This document shows, piece after piece, positions 35,647-43,312 of a DNA stretch of 64,000 bases. Each line of letters starts with the position of its first letter. Positions within the stretch are counted from its first letter, which is position 1. The DNA is from an uncultured Amylibacter sp. (GTDB lineage Bacteria; Pseudomonadota; Alphaproteobacteria; Rhodobacterales; Rhodobacteraceae). The DNA lies in the NCBI GenBank assembly GCA_947497475.1, contig CANMGS010000002.1, positions 744,001 to 808,000 on the forward strand, read 5' to 3'. The notes beneath the pieces are model-generated. The model was given only the letters and a program-made list of their open reading frames with translations. It was not told the DNA's origin and ran no database searches. The translations under genes were made by a program, and so were the position numbers.

Positions 35647-36725
35647 TATTCAGTCTCCTTATTGGCGCGCCAGATAGGAAGGCGCACAGAAAACACAGTA
35701 CGTCCTTCCTTGCTAGAACATTCGATCAAACCGCCATGTGCGGCAATAATTTTAGATACAAGCGACAGACCTAAACCTGTGCCATTAGATTTACTCGTCA
35801 CAAATGGATCAAAGACCTCTGAAATTAAATTTTCAGGAACACCGCGACCATTATCTATTATTTCTATTTGCAATGGTAAGTTCTGTGTCTTGTTACCTTG
35901 CATAGCAAGTTTCACACCAGAATTATATGAAGTACGAAGCTTAATCATGCCGCGCTTTTCATCCACAGCTTCTGCAGCATTTTTAATAAGGTTTTGAAAC
36001 ACTTGTAATAATTGATCTGCATCTCCTGCTGTATCAGGAAGTGACGGATCATATTCCACTGTGAAATTCACATGAGATGCATAACCAGCAGTAGCCGCAC
36101 GTTGTGCTCGATCCAAAACATCGTGAATGTTAACGGGCTTGGGCTCCATCGGTCGTTGATCCCCAAAGTGCTCAACACGATCAACCAACTGGCCAATACG
36201 TTTAGCTTCTTGCGCAATCATTTCCGCCAGCTCAACATCTTCCTCGCTGGCATTCATTGCCAACAATTGCGATGCCCCTGATATTCCAGCTAAAGGATTA
36301 CGAATTTCATGCGCTAACATTGCAGCCATAGCCGTAACCGACCGTGCTGCTGATAAGTTGGTCAAAGATTGGCTCATTTTTTGCGCAACACCAGTAGGTT
36401 GCACAACTAGCAATAGTTTAGACCTCTCTGAATCAAGGAAGCTTACATAGACATTACAAAGTGCGGTCGACTTATTTTCAACGGTAACATCCACATTATA
36501 TTGCGTTACAGATCCCGTATCATTTACGGCTTGTTGTACAGTTCCAACAACAACAGAGTTTTCATGGAAGATTTGTGATAAATTTTTGTGCCGCATCTGG
36601 CGTTGTGATGTCGATACAAGTTGTTCAGCTGCGCCGTTTGCATCTGTAATCTGTCCGCTTGAAGTTACAACAAAGCTCGGAAATGGCAATGCATTCCAAA
36701 TGTTTTCAAAAGAAGTTTCTGTCAT
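35646..36725 (-). CDS. ntrB: Nitrogen sensor kinase NtrB
   Basis: 359 residues, cytosolic. An N-terminal PAS domain (about 8-110), the dimerisation/phosphoacceptor helix with His139 in MLAHEIRNPLAG, and a C-terminal HATPase with NLIKNAAEAVD and GTGLGLSLVSKII. NtrB phosphorylates NtrC when nitrogen is short and is switched to phosphatase by PII (GlnB/GlnK). The gene overlaps dusB by four bases (ATGA) and ntrC by one, so the three are translationally coupled. No PII gene is in this window. Confidence 0.96.
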   Translation of the reverse strand: MTETSFENIWNALPFPSFVVTSSGQITDANGAAEQLVSTSQRQMRHKNLSQIFHENSVVVGTVQQAVNDTGSVTQYNVDVTVENKSTALCNVYVSFLDSERSKLLLVVQPTGVAQKMSQSLTNLSAARSVTAMAAMLAHEIRNPLAGISGASQLLAMNASEEDVELAEMIAQEAKRIGQLVDRVEHFGDQRPMEPKPVNIHDVLDRAQRAATAGYASHVNFTVEYDPSLPDTAGDADQLLQVFQNLIKNAAEAVDEKRGMIKLRTSYNSGVKLAMQGNKTQNLPLQIEIIDNGRGVPENLISEVFDPFVTSKSNGTGLGLSLVSKIIAAHGGLIECSSKEGRTVFSVRLPIWRANKETE

Positions 36726-37705
36726 GCCACGGCCTCAACATCTTCGCCCAATTTATCAATAAGAGACAGAACAGATGCCGTGTTTTTTTCAGTAAGAATA
36801 GCGCGACGCATAACGCGGCTGGTTCCTAGATCATCCATATACCATCCAAGATGTTTACGCGCGACACGATTGCCAAGCTCTACGCCATAAAACTTTAAAA
36901 TATCCTCATAATGTCTTGATATCATGTTAATAAGATCATTTCCTTTTGGGATATTTGGCGCTTCAGTGCCGAAAACCTCATGTGCAATATGCGCCAATGC
37001 CCAGGGGCGTCCTTGGGCACCACGCCCGATCATAACACCATCTGCACCAGACTCTTCTAAAGCTTGCTTTGCCGATTGCGTATCTACGATATCGCCATTT
37101 GCTATTACCGGAATATTCACGGCCTCTTTAACCTGACGGATAGCTTTCCAATCTGCATGCCCCTTATAAAATTGACAGCGCGTTCTGCCGTGGATCGTAA
37201 CCATCTTAATACCCGCGTTTTCTGCCTCTTTTGCAATATAAGGTGCATTTAATAAGTCATCGTCCCACCCTAAACGAGTCTTCAGGGTTACTGGAATATC
37301 AACCGCTTTAACGACAGCATCAATTAACGTCAGCGCAAAATTTGGGGTTTTCATTAATGCTGACCCCGACAAACCATTTGTTACCTGCTTTGCAGGGCAG
37401 CCCATATTAATATCGATAATTTTTGCACCGTTATCCGCACACATCTTAGCACACTCGGCCATCCAATAAGCCTCGCGACCAGCTATTTGAACGGATGTAT
37501 TTTGAGATTCAAAACCTAATTCAGCACGCGCCTGTACAGATGGGCGGGCCTGCACCATTTCTTGAGAGGCTACCATTTCAGACACAACTAACCCTGCCCC
37601 GAATTCAGATACGAGGTTACGAAACGGTAAATCTGTGATACCAGCGAGGGGAGCTAGAAAAACCGCAGGTGATAATGCCTTATTTTCAATCAAAATAGAG
37701 GTCAT
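36722..37705 (-). CDS. dusB: tRNA-dihydrouridine synthase DusB (NifR3)
   Basis: 327 residues, an FMN TIM barrel plus helical C-terminal domain. Reduces specific uridines in the tRNA D-loop. Visible: PLAGITDLPFRNL (about 19-31), the catalytic Cys103 in DINMGCPAKQVTNG, the FMN/phosphate motifs TIHGRTRCQFYKGHADW (about 172-188) and VIANGDI (about 206-212), and GVMIGRGAQGRPWAL. Historically named nifR3 because it is the first gene of the nifR3-ntrB-ntrC operon in Rhodobacter and other alphaproteobacteria, exactly as here. Confidence 0.96.
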   Translation of the reverse strand: MTSILIENKALSPAVFLAPLAGITDLPFRNLVSEFGAGLVVSEMVASQEMVQARPSVQARAELGFESQNTSVQIAGREAYWMAECAKMCADNGAKIIDINMGCPAKQVTNGLSGSALMKTPNFALTLIDAVVKAVDIPVTLKTRLGWDDDLLNAPYIAKEAENAGIKMVTIHGRTRCQFYKGHADWKAIRQVKEAVNIPVIANGDIVDTQSAKQALEESGADGVMIGRGAQGRPWALAHIAHEVFGTEAPNIPKGNDLINMISRHYEDILKFYGVELGNRVARKHLGWYMDDLGTSRVMRRAILTEKNTASVLSLIDKLGEDVEAVA

Positions 37706-37819
37706 GCCTAATCCTTATGCAAATACAGCCCTACACCCAATTTACTGGCGCGGCAATCCATGGAATACACAGATCACTGAATTATGCCTAAAAAATATGC
37801 AACAACGAACGAAATGCTA

Positions 37820-38479
37820 ATGAAAAGAACAGGACTAATCGTAGCAGCGGGACGCGGCACACGCGCAGGCGGTGGATTACCAAAGCAATATAGATTGCTG
37901 GCAGGGACTCCTATCCTAACACATACAATCCATGCATTACTCGCGAGCAAAAGAATTACTCAAATACGCGTCGTTATCCACAAAGATGACGCGGACCTTT
38001 ATAATACGTGCATCAAAGATATTAATGACCCTCGTTTATGCACACCTATTATTGGCGGCGAAACGCGCAGCACTTCAGTATTAAATGGCCTAAGAGCCTG
38101 CGACGGAGTGCAAGTTTTTATTCATGACGGCGCAAGGCCACTTTTGCCAATTGACGCCCTCGATCGCGTTATAGATGCGTTAGACACTGAAAAAGCGGCA
38201 TTCCTTGCCCTGCCAGTTACTGATGCCTTATGGCAAGTAGCCGATGGAAAAGCCCAGACCGCCCAACCGAGAGACGCTTTATGGCGCGGGCAAACACCCC
38301 AAGCCTTTTATACCGCAGACATCATAGCAGCACATGAAGCTGCCAAAGCACCGGCTGATGATGATGTGGCAATGGCACGTGCTGCGGGACTTGACGTAAC
38401 CCCTATTCTTGGGTCAGAGCTTAACTTAAAAATAACACGGCCAGAAGATTTTGATTTGGCTGAAATACTATTGGGATAG
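37820..38479 (+). CDS. ispD: 2-C-methyl-D-erythritol 4-phosphate cytidylyltransferase
   Basis: About 219 residues from the ATG at 37820; the frame is open from 37784, but the fold begins at MKRTGLIVAAGRGTRAGG, so the short form is preferred (37814 is also possible). IspD makes CDP-methylerythritol in the MEP isoprenoid pathway. Signature GLPKQYRLLAGTPIL with the nucleotide-binding Gly-rich loop AAGRGTRAGGG, VFIHDGARPL (about 110-119) and the C-terminal DFDLAE motif are present. Three bases separate it from ispF, the next-but-one enzyme in the pathway. Divergent from dusB. Confidence 0.95.
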   Translation: MKRTGLIVAAGRGTRAGGGLPKQYRLLAGTPILTHTIHALLASKRITQIRVVIHKDDADLYNTCIKDINDPRLCTPIIGGETRSTSVLNGLRACDGVQVFIHDGARPLLPIDALDRVIDALDTEKAAFLALPVTDALWQVADGKAQTAQPRDALWRGQTPQAFYTADIIAAHEAAKAPADDDVAMARAAGLDVTPILGSELNLKITRPEDFDLAEILLG

Positions 38480-38482
38480 AGC

Positions 38483-38962
38483 ATGGACATTCGTGTTGGA
38501 AACGGTTTTGACGTTCACAAACTAGGCGCAGGAGATCATGTTATATTATGCGGTGTAAAAATACCTTTTGATCACGGCCTTGTTGGGCACTCTGATGCAG
38601 ATGTCGGAATGCATGCGATCACAGATGCAATTTTTGGCGCTATAGCTCAGGGCGATATTGGACAATGGTTTCCACCAAGCGACGACCAATGGAAAGGCGC
38701 TGCATCAGATATATTTCTGAAAAAGGCGGTAGAAGTATCGAAGTCTATGGGGTTTTCTATCACTAACATCGACTGCACTTTAATATGCGAACAACCGAAA
38801 ATTGGCCCAAATGCAATGACTATGCGCAAGACCTTAGCAGACATTACAAATATTGACCTAGACCGGATAAGCGTAAAGGCCACAACATCTGAAAAACTTG
38901 GCTTTACAGGACGTGGCGAAGGTATCGCGGCGCAAGCTACAGCAACTTTGGTGAAATCATGA
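38483..38962 (+). CDS. ispF: 2-C-methyl-D-erythritol 2,4-cyclodiphosphate synthase
   Basis: 159 residues, standard length. Cyclises the CDP-linked MEP-pathway intermediate, releasing CMP. Zinc ligands in GFDVHKL (Asp and His at about 9 and 11) and in the [19 protein letters not shown] block (about 34-52); [20 protein letters not shown] closes the protein, described here by its key T-S-E-K-L-G-F-x-GR residues (about 132-146). In many alphaproteobacteria ispD and ispF are one fused gene; here they are separate but adjacent. Its stop overlaps pgpA by four bases. Confidence 0.97.
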   Translation: MDIRVGNGFDVHKLGAGDHVILCGVKIPFDHGLVGHSDADVGMHAITDAIFGAIAQGDIGQWFPPSDDQWKGAASDIFLKKAVEVSKSMGFSITNIDCTLICEQPKIGPNAMTMRKTLADITNIDLDRISVKATTSEKLGFTGRGEGIAAQATATLVKS

Positions 38963-39447
38963 TCAAATTAATAACAACATTCTTCTACGTTGGTTTACTC
39001 CCCAAGGCTCCAGGCACGTGGGGATCACTTGCAGCATTGCCATTCGCTCTGATTATATTTGCGATTGGTAGTTTTCCTGCATTATTAGCCGCAACGATAA
39101 TTGCGTTTTGTGCTGGCTGGTGGGCAACGATGAAGCACACGGAAAATTCCGACAATCATGATCCTAGTGAAATAGTCATTGATGAAGTTGTTGGACAATG
39201 GATTACTTTACTGCCGCTTGCAGGCATGTTGTGGTCCTGGGAAGTCCCAATAGTCATTTTGCCATGGCCAGGTTTAGTCGCAGGCTTAATGTTCTTCCGT
39301 TTTTTTGACATTATAAAACCATGGCCAATAAGTTGGGCTGACGGCGTCAAAACACCCTTTGGCGTTATGTTCGACGATGTTTTAGCAGGCATTATGGCAG
39401 CAGCGACTATTACAATATTGGGTGCACTTGCCCACGGATACATCTAA
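38959..39447 (+). CDS. pgpA: Phosphatidylglycerophosphatase A
   Basis: 162 residues with about four membrane segments. Dephosphorylates phosphatidylglycerophosphate to phosphatidylglycerol at the inner membrane. Family motifs: [15 protein letters not shown] (about 17-31), the acidic [11 protein letters not shown] (about 71-81) and [13 protein letters not shown] (about 113-125) with DDVLAGI near the end. It starts inside ispF (ATGA overlap) and its stop overlaps the start of the CinA-domain gene (TAATG), so four genes from ispD onward are tightly coupled. Confidence 0.95.
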   Translation: MIKLITTFFYVGLLPKAPGTWGSLAALPFALIIFAIGSFPALLAATIIAFCAGWWATMKHTENSDNHDPSEIVIDEVVGQWITLLPLAGMLWSWEVPIVILPWPGLVAGLMFFRFFDIIKPWPISWADGVKTPFGVMFDDVLAGIMAAATITILGALAHGYI

Positions 39448-39920
39448 TGAAACAGCTAGCCTCAGATGTTTTGGATGCTTGCCGAGCAAAAGGCTGGACG
39501 GTTGCAACAGCAGAAAGTTGTACAGGCGGCATGGTTGCAGCAAGCCTTACTGAAATTGCAGGCTCATCCGATGTCGTCGATCGCGGCTTTGTCACTTACT
39601 CAAACACTGCAAAAAAACAAATGCTAAATGTTAAAAAAGGCACCCTTACGAACTATGGTGCGGTCTCAGAACAAACAGCACTTGAGATGGCAGAAGGCGC
39701 ATTACTTGCTGGTGGTGTTGATATTGCTGTATCAATCACAGGCATAGCTGGCCCCGGTCCATCAGAACATAAGCCAGAGGGTCGTGTATGCTTTGGCTTG
39801 GCCATTAAAAATCAACCAACAGTGGCTGAGACTATAGAGTTTGGCGCATTAGGACGTAACAATGTACGTTCAGAATCTGCACAATTTGCACTCAAATTGA
39901 TTTTAAACGCTGCGAAATAA
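39447..39920 (+). CDS. pncC: CinA C-terminal-domain protein (nicotinamide-nucleotide amidase)
   Basis: 157 residues, only the CinA C-terminal domain (PncC type), which deamidates nicotinamide mononucleotide in pyridine-nucleotide salvage. The catalytic region AESCTGGMVAASLTEIAGSS (about 22-41) and AVSITGIAGPGPSE (about 95-108), with GRVCFGLA after it, match the family. The N-terminal molybdopterin-binding-like half of full CinA is absent, as in many proteobacteria. Last gene of the ispD-ispF-pgpA-pncC run. Confidence 0.9.
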   Translation: MKQLASDVLDACRAKGWTVATAESCTGGMVAASLTEIAGSSDVVDRGFVTYSNTAKKQMLNVKKGTLTNYGAVSEQTALEMAEGALLAGGVDIAVSITGIAGPGPSEHKPEGRVCFGLAIKNQPTVAETIEFGALGRNNVRSESAQFALKLILNAAK

Positions 39921-39968
39921 AGCAAATCAAAAGACTCACATTTGCACGTTTTTTATGCTTTTTAGTAT

Positions 39969-39993
39969 TAATTGATTAATTTTTAATCAATTA
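39969..39993. promoter_or_regulatory. Perfect AT-rich inverted repeat upstream of amtB
   Basis: Eleven-base arms TAATTGATTAA (39969-39979) and TTAATCAATTA (39983-39993) around three T. Placed between pncC and amtB, it may be an operator for amtB or a weak terminator for the upstream run. It does not match the GC-rich NtrC consensus I know. Confidence 0.45.
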
Positions 39994-40101
39994 CGTTACG
40001 CTGCCTATTTATAAAGCGCAACCACGCCCCTTTAAACTTCCTCCATCATAATGAACGCGACTAAAAGCTATTCAATTACGCATTTTTAGAGGGATATGAA
40101 A

Positions 40102-41283
40102 ATGAACGGTGCAGATACAGCATGGATCATCGTCGCAACGGCGCTGGTTCTCTTTATGACACTTCCGGGCCTCGCGCTCTTTTACGGCGGCTTGGTTCGC
40201 GCACGCAACGTACTATCAGTATTAATGCAATGTTTCGCCATTGCATGTTTGATGTCAGTTCTATGGTTGGTCGTTGGATACTCTATCGCATTTGGCGAAG
40301 GTAACGCATATTGGGGCGGCTTAGGTAAAATGTTCATGACAGGTATCACAGCGGATACAATGTCTGGTACCATTCCAGAAATTCTATTCTTTGCCTTCCA
40401 AATGACATTCGCAGTTATCACACCAGCCTTGATCGTTGGTGCGTATGTTGAACGTATCAGCTTTGCATTCGTCCTGACATTCTCGGGCCTATGGATGTTG
40501 TTGGTTTATGCGCCAGTAACACATTGGATCTGGGGCGGCGGCCTGTTGGCAGGCGCTGAATGGTCCCTATTTGCAGAAGGTGTAAATGATTTTGCTGGTG
40601 GTATTGTTGTGCACGAAACAGCAGGCATTGCAGCTCTTGTTGTAGCAGTTGCCCTTGGTGCACGCCGTAATAAAAATGTTCCTCCTCACAATCCTGGCTA
40701 CGTCATGATCGGCGCTTCTATGCTGTGGGTTGGCTGGTTTGGCTTTAACGGCGGTTCTGCATTAGCTGCAGACGGCACAGCTGCTATGGCTCTGACAGTA
40801 ACCCACATTTCGGCAGCTACAGCTTCACTGACCTGGGCAGCTTACGAGCGTTTGAAATATGGCAAAGCATCAATGGTTGGCATGGTAACAGGTACAATTG
40901 CAGGTCTTGCATCCATCACGCCTGCATCTGGCTCTGTTGGCCCAATGGAAGCAATGTTAATCGGTGCTATCGCTGGCGTGATGTGCCAAGAGCTTTGCGG
41001 TGTTGTGAAAAACACATTGAACATTGATGACACCTTAGACGTATTCGCAGTACACGGTATTGGCGGTATGTTTGGTATTATTATGCTAGCAGTTCTTGGT
41101 CATGCTGATTGGACAGCACAACTTGGAGGCCTAGCAGTCGTTGGTGTTTACACACTGATTGTTACCTTCATCCTTGTTAAGCTGGTTGCAATTATCTGTC
41201 CAATCCGTGTGTCCGAAGAAGATGAGGTAACTGGTCTTGATCTAACTTCACATGGTGAACGCGCATACGATCACGCATCATAA
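40102..41283 (+). CDS. amtB: Ammonium transporter
   Basis: About 393 residues from the second ATG (40102), chosen because AGAGGG lies eight bases upstream; the first ATG at 40096 is only two bases from it. Eleven membrane segments are expected. Family motifs: TAWIIVATALVLFMTLPGLA (landmarks about 5-24), FYGGLVRARNVLS, the ammonium-site Trp/Phe and the twin-His histidines (VVHETAGIAAL about 171-181 and FAVHGIGGMFG about 314-324), and WVGWFGFNGGSAL. Takes up ammonium under nitrogen limitation. No glnK precedes it, unlike the usual glnK-amtB pair, although ntrB/C is only a few kilobases away. Confidence 0.97.
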   Translation: MNGADTAWIIVATALVLFMTLPGLALFYGGLVRARNVLSVLMQCFAIACLMSVLWLVVGYSIAFGEGNAYWGGLGKMFMTGITADTMSGTIPEILFFAFQMTFAVITPALIVGAYVERISFAFVLTFSGLWMLLVYAPVTHWIWGGGLLAGAEWSLFAEGVNDFAGGIVVHETAGIAALVVAVALGARRNKNVPPHNPGYVMIGASMLWVGWFGFNGGSALAADGTAAMALTVTHISAATASLTWAAYERLKYGKASMVGMVTGTIAGLASITPASGSVGPMEAMLIGAIAGVMCQELCGVVKNTLNIDDTLDVFAVHGIGGMFGIIMLAVLGHADWTAQLGGLAVVGVYTLIVTFILVKLVAIICPIRVSEEDEVTGLDLTSHGERAYDHAS

Positions 41284-41308
41284 TTAACGAGTATTCTTCC
41301 TGTACTCC

Positions 41309-41336
41309 AACCGCCCCTTCGGGGGCGGCTTTTTTA
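41309..41336 (+). terminator. amtB terminator with TTCG loop
   Basis: Seven-base-pair stem CCGCCCC/GGGGCGG (41311-41317 with 41322-41328) closed by a TTCG tetraloop, then a run of T (41330-41335). Strong Rho-independent terminator. Confidence 0.92.
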
Positions 41337-41353
41337 TGCCTATAAAGTATTAA

Positions 41354-41803
41354 TTATTTTGTTCCGTAAAGCTCTGCGGCACGGTCTTCAAATGCCTTTA
41401 CAATCCGGTGCATCGCTTCTGTAAAAACGACACCAATCAAAGTTTGTAATATCTTGGATTTAAATTCAAAATCCACATAGAAATCAACTTCGCAACCATC
41501 ATCACAGTCCCGAAATGACCAATTATTTTTTAAGTATTTGAATGGGCCATCTAGGTATTCTACAACAATATCATTATCTTCAGGCATCAAGGTTACACGT
41601 GATCCAAAGCGCTCTCTAAACACTTTAAATGAAATCACCAAATCAGCATCAACGATTTCATTTACCCCCTCAAAACGACGCTTGCGAATACGCGCAGCAG
41701 AACACCATGGTAGAAATTTTGGATAAGCATTCACATCCGCGATCAGATCATACATCTGTTTGGCTGTATAAGGCATAGTTCGTTTTTCAGCGTGCGTAGG
41801 CAT
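41354..41803 (-). CDS. RatA/COQ10-like START-domain protein
   Basis: 149 residues with a START/polyketide-cyclase fold, including MYDLIADVNAYPKFLPWCSAARI (landmarks: Tyr-Pro-x-Phe-x-Pro-Trp-Cys at about 29-36) and WSFRDCDDGCEVDFYVDFEF. Relatives are Coq10, which binds ubiquinone and assists respiration, and E. coli RatA, once described as a ribosome-association toxin. No antitoxin partner such as RnfH is adjacent, so a Coq10-type quinone-binding role is more likely. In related genomes it lies near lipA, as here. Confidence 0.85.
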   Translation of the reverse strand: MPTHAEKRTMPYTAKQMYDLIADVNAYPKFLPWCSAARIRKRRFEGVNEIVDADLVISFKVFRERFGSRVTLMPEDNDIVVEYLDGPFKYLKNNWSFRDCDDGCEVDFYVDFEFKSKILQTLIGVVFTEAMHRIVKAFEDRAAELYGTK

Positions 41804-41932
41804 ACCCCTATTTAGGCAGCGATTTCACAAAGGTCACGTGCTATCTTGTAGCAGATGGTAATTTCGCTAACATAGCCTCAGAGCAGTGAAGATTTACCCA
41901 AAATGGGGCAGTAATCATTCAAAGGATATAAG

Positions 41933-42121
41933 ATGGTCGGTTTACATTGGATGGTGCGTATGAAGCGTTGGGCACAAAACCCGCCATCATGGGGCCGCGT
42001 TAAATTTGTATTCGCAATCGTTTTCGCCTGCATCCTCTTATATGCATATGAATATTTTTACGGCTGGCCTGATTTTTTATCAGTTAACAACAATGGGCGC
42101 GTACGTGCCCCAAAACTTTAA
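41933..42121 (+). CDS. Small conserved single-pass membrane protein
   Basis: 62 residues. A basic, Trp/Pro-rich N-terminus (MKRWAQNPPSWGRVKF) precedes one membrane segment (about 24-44) and a short tail with GWPDFL. Similar small proteins with R-x-W-x-x-x-PPS and GWPDW patterns occur near this position in Rhodobacterales, from memory, so it is probably real. An AAAGGATATAAG stretch before the ATG provides a ribosome site. Six bases separate it from the monooxygenase gene. Function unknown; topology suggests cytosolic N-terminus. Confidence 0.65.
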   Translation: MVGLHWMVRMKRWAQNPPSWGRVKFVFAIVFACILLYAYEYFYGWPDFLSVNNNGRVRAPKL

Positions 42122-42127
42122 TAAGAT

Positions 42128-43198
42128 ATGACACAGCCTCCACGCGTATTAATCGTTGGTGCAGGACCAACAGGATTAACAGCCGCAGTAGAGTTGGCGC
42201 GCCTCGGTATCATGCCTGTAGTTATCGAAAAGCGAAAGTCACCATCAAAGCTTTCTAGAGCAGTCGGAATACTACCAAATTCGATGGATATCTTTACACC
42301 TTCTGGGGTCGCAAAACAAATACGCAAAGATGCAACGATCATCCAATCATCTATTTTCCATAATGATCAAAAAGTTATCTCAAACATTAAATTAAATGAA
42401 ATTAAAGGCGTTAACAAACGGTTATATGCTTTACCCCAAGACTATACAGAAGCGCATTTACGCAACATTTTTAAAACTCTTGGAGGTAAAATTAATTACG
42501 GCGCAGAACTGTTGTCTCTCTCTCAAACTAAGAATGGAATATCGGTAAGTATCTTAGGCAAAGCATTTCGTTTCGATTATATTATCGGCGCTGACGGTGT
42601 TCATTCTACCGTACGTGAAGCGTTACGCATTCCTTATGAAGGTTATGATCTACCCGAAAAGTGGTCCATTGCCGATGTTGATATCAAAGGTTGGCCAAAC
42701 CCACGCAGCTTTAGCGCTTTCTTATGCGATGCAGGTACCGTTGCTGTTGTCGTGCCACTTGAAAAACTTCGTTACCGCATAGTATCAAGTACTGAAGATG
42801 CCATGACCACTCTTCCAATCAAAGTGGATGCCCAAAAGGTTCACCGTAAAGCAAGCTTTCATATATCTGTTCGCCAAGCAAAAACATATCAACAAGGTCG
42901 CGCATTTCTGGCGGGAGACGCCGCACATTGCCACTCTCCTGTAGGCGGGCGTGGAATGAACCTTGGCATAGCAGATGCCGCCGATCTGGCAGAACGCATA
43001 GTAATGGGCACCACAGATGGATATACGGATGCAAGGTACCCAATTGGAAAAAAAACGATCAAAATGTCTGAAAAAATGCGTAAAGCGCTTTGTGCAAACA
43101 GCATAATACAACGCTTTATTCTAATCCAATTCTTAACAATTGTTTCGCGCGTTGACACCTTGCGCCAACGTTTTGTAAAAAACGTTCTTGATCTATAA
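42128..43198 (+). CDS. FAD-dependent aromatic-type monooxygenase
   Basis: 356 residues. Class A flavoprotein hydroxylase: GxGxxG in LIVGAGPTGLTAA (about 8-20), the DG motif GADGVHSTVRE (about 154-164) and the FAD GD motif FLAGDAAHCHSPVGGRGMN (about 264-282). Single-domain length of about 350-380 fits PF01494 proteins such as UbiH-like or aromatic hydroxylases. Substrate unknown; it does not sit in a recognisable catabolic or ubiquinone operon. Likely cotranscribed with the 62-residue membrane protein. Confidence 0.85.
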   Translation: MTQPPRVLIVGAGPTGLTAAVELARLGIMPVVIEKRKSPSKLSRAVGILPNSMDIFTPSGVAKQIRKDATIIQSSIFHNDQKVISNIKLNEIKGVNKRLYALPQDYTEAHLRNIFKTLGGKINYGAELLSLSQTKNGISVSILGKAFRFDYIIGADGVHSTVREALRIPYEGYDLPEKWSIADVDIKGWPNPRSFSAFLCDAGTVAVVVPLEKLRYRIVSSTEDAMTTLPIKVDAQKVHRKASFHISVRQAKTYQQGRAFLAGDAAHCHSPVGGRGMNLGIADAADLAERIVMGTTDGYTDARYPIGKKTIKMSEKMRKALCANSIIQRFILIQFLTIVSRVDTLRQRFVKNVLDL

Positions 43199-43312
43199 GC
43201 CTTGACTTTAGCCCCCGAACCCTATTGAAGCCGCCTACGGGATATACGGCACCTCCGCCAATCCCTTAACGCGCGCCTGTATGTGAAGGCTGCGCCTTTT
43301 TGAAAGAGCGAT
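43199..43312 (+). promoter_or_regulatory. Leader of the cold-shock/helicase gene with hairpin
   Basis: The 114-bp leader has AAGGC-TGC-GCCTT followed by T residues (43286-43301), just before the ribosome site, which would act as a small attenuator-like hairpin, and an upstream GCCG...CGGC pair. Cold-shock mRNAs are often controlled by leader structure; here this is inference only. Confidence 0.35.

Noticed and set aside
41354-41803. RatA as a toxin of a toxin-antitoxin pair
   Set aside because: No antitoxin gene is adjacent and the START domain fits the Coq10 quinone-binding role better.
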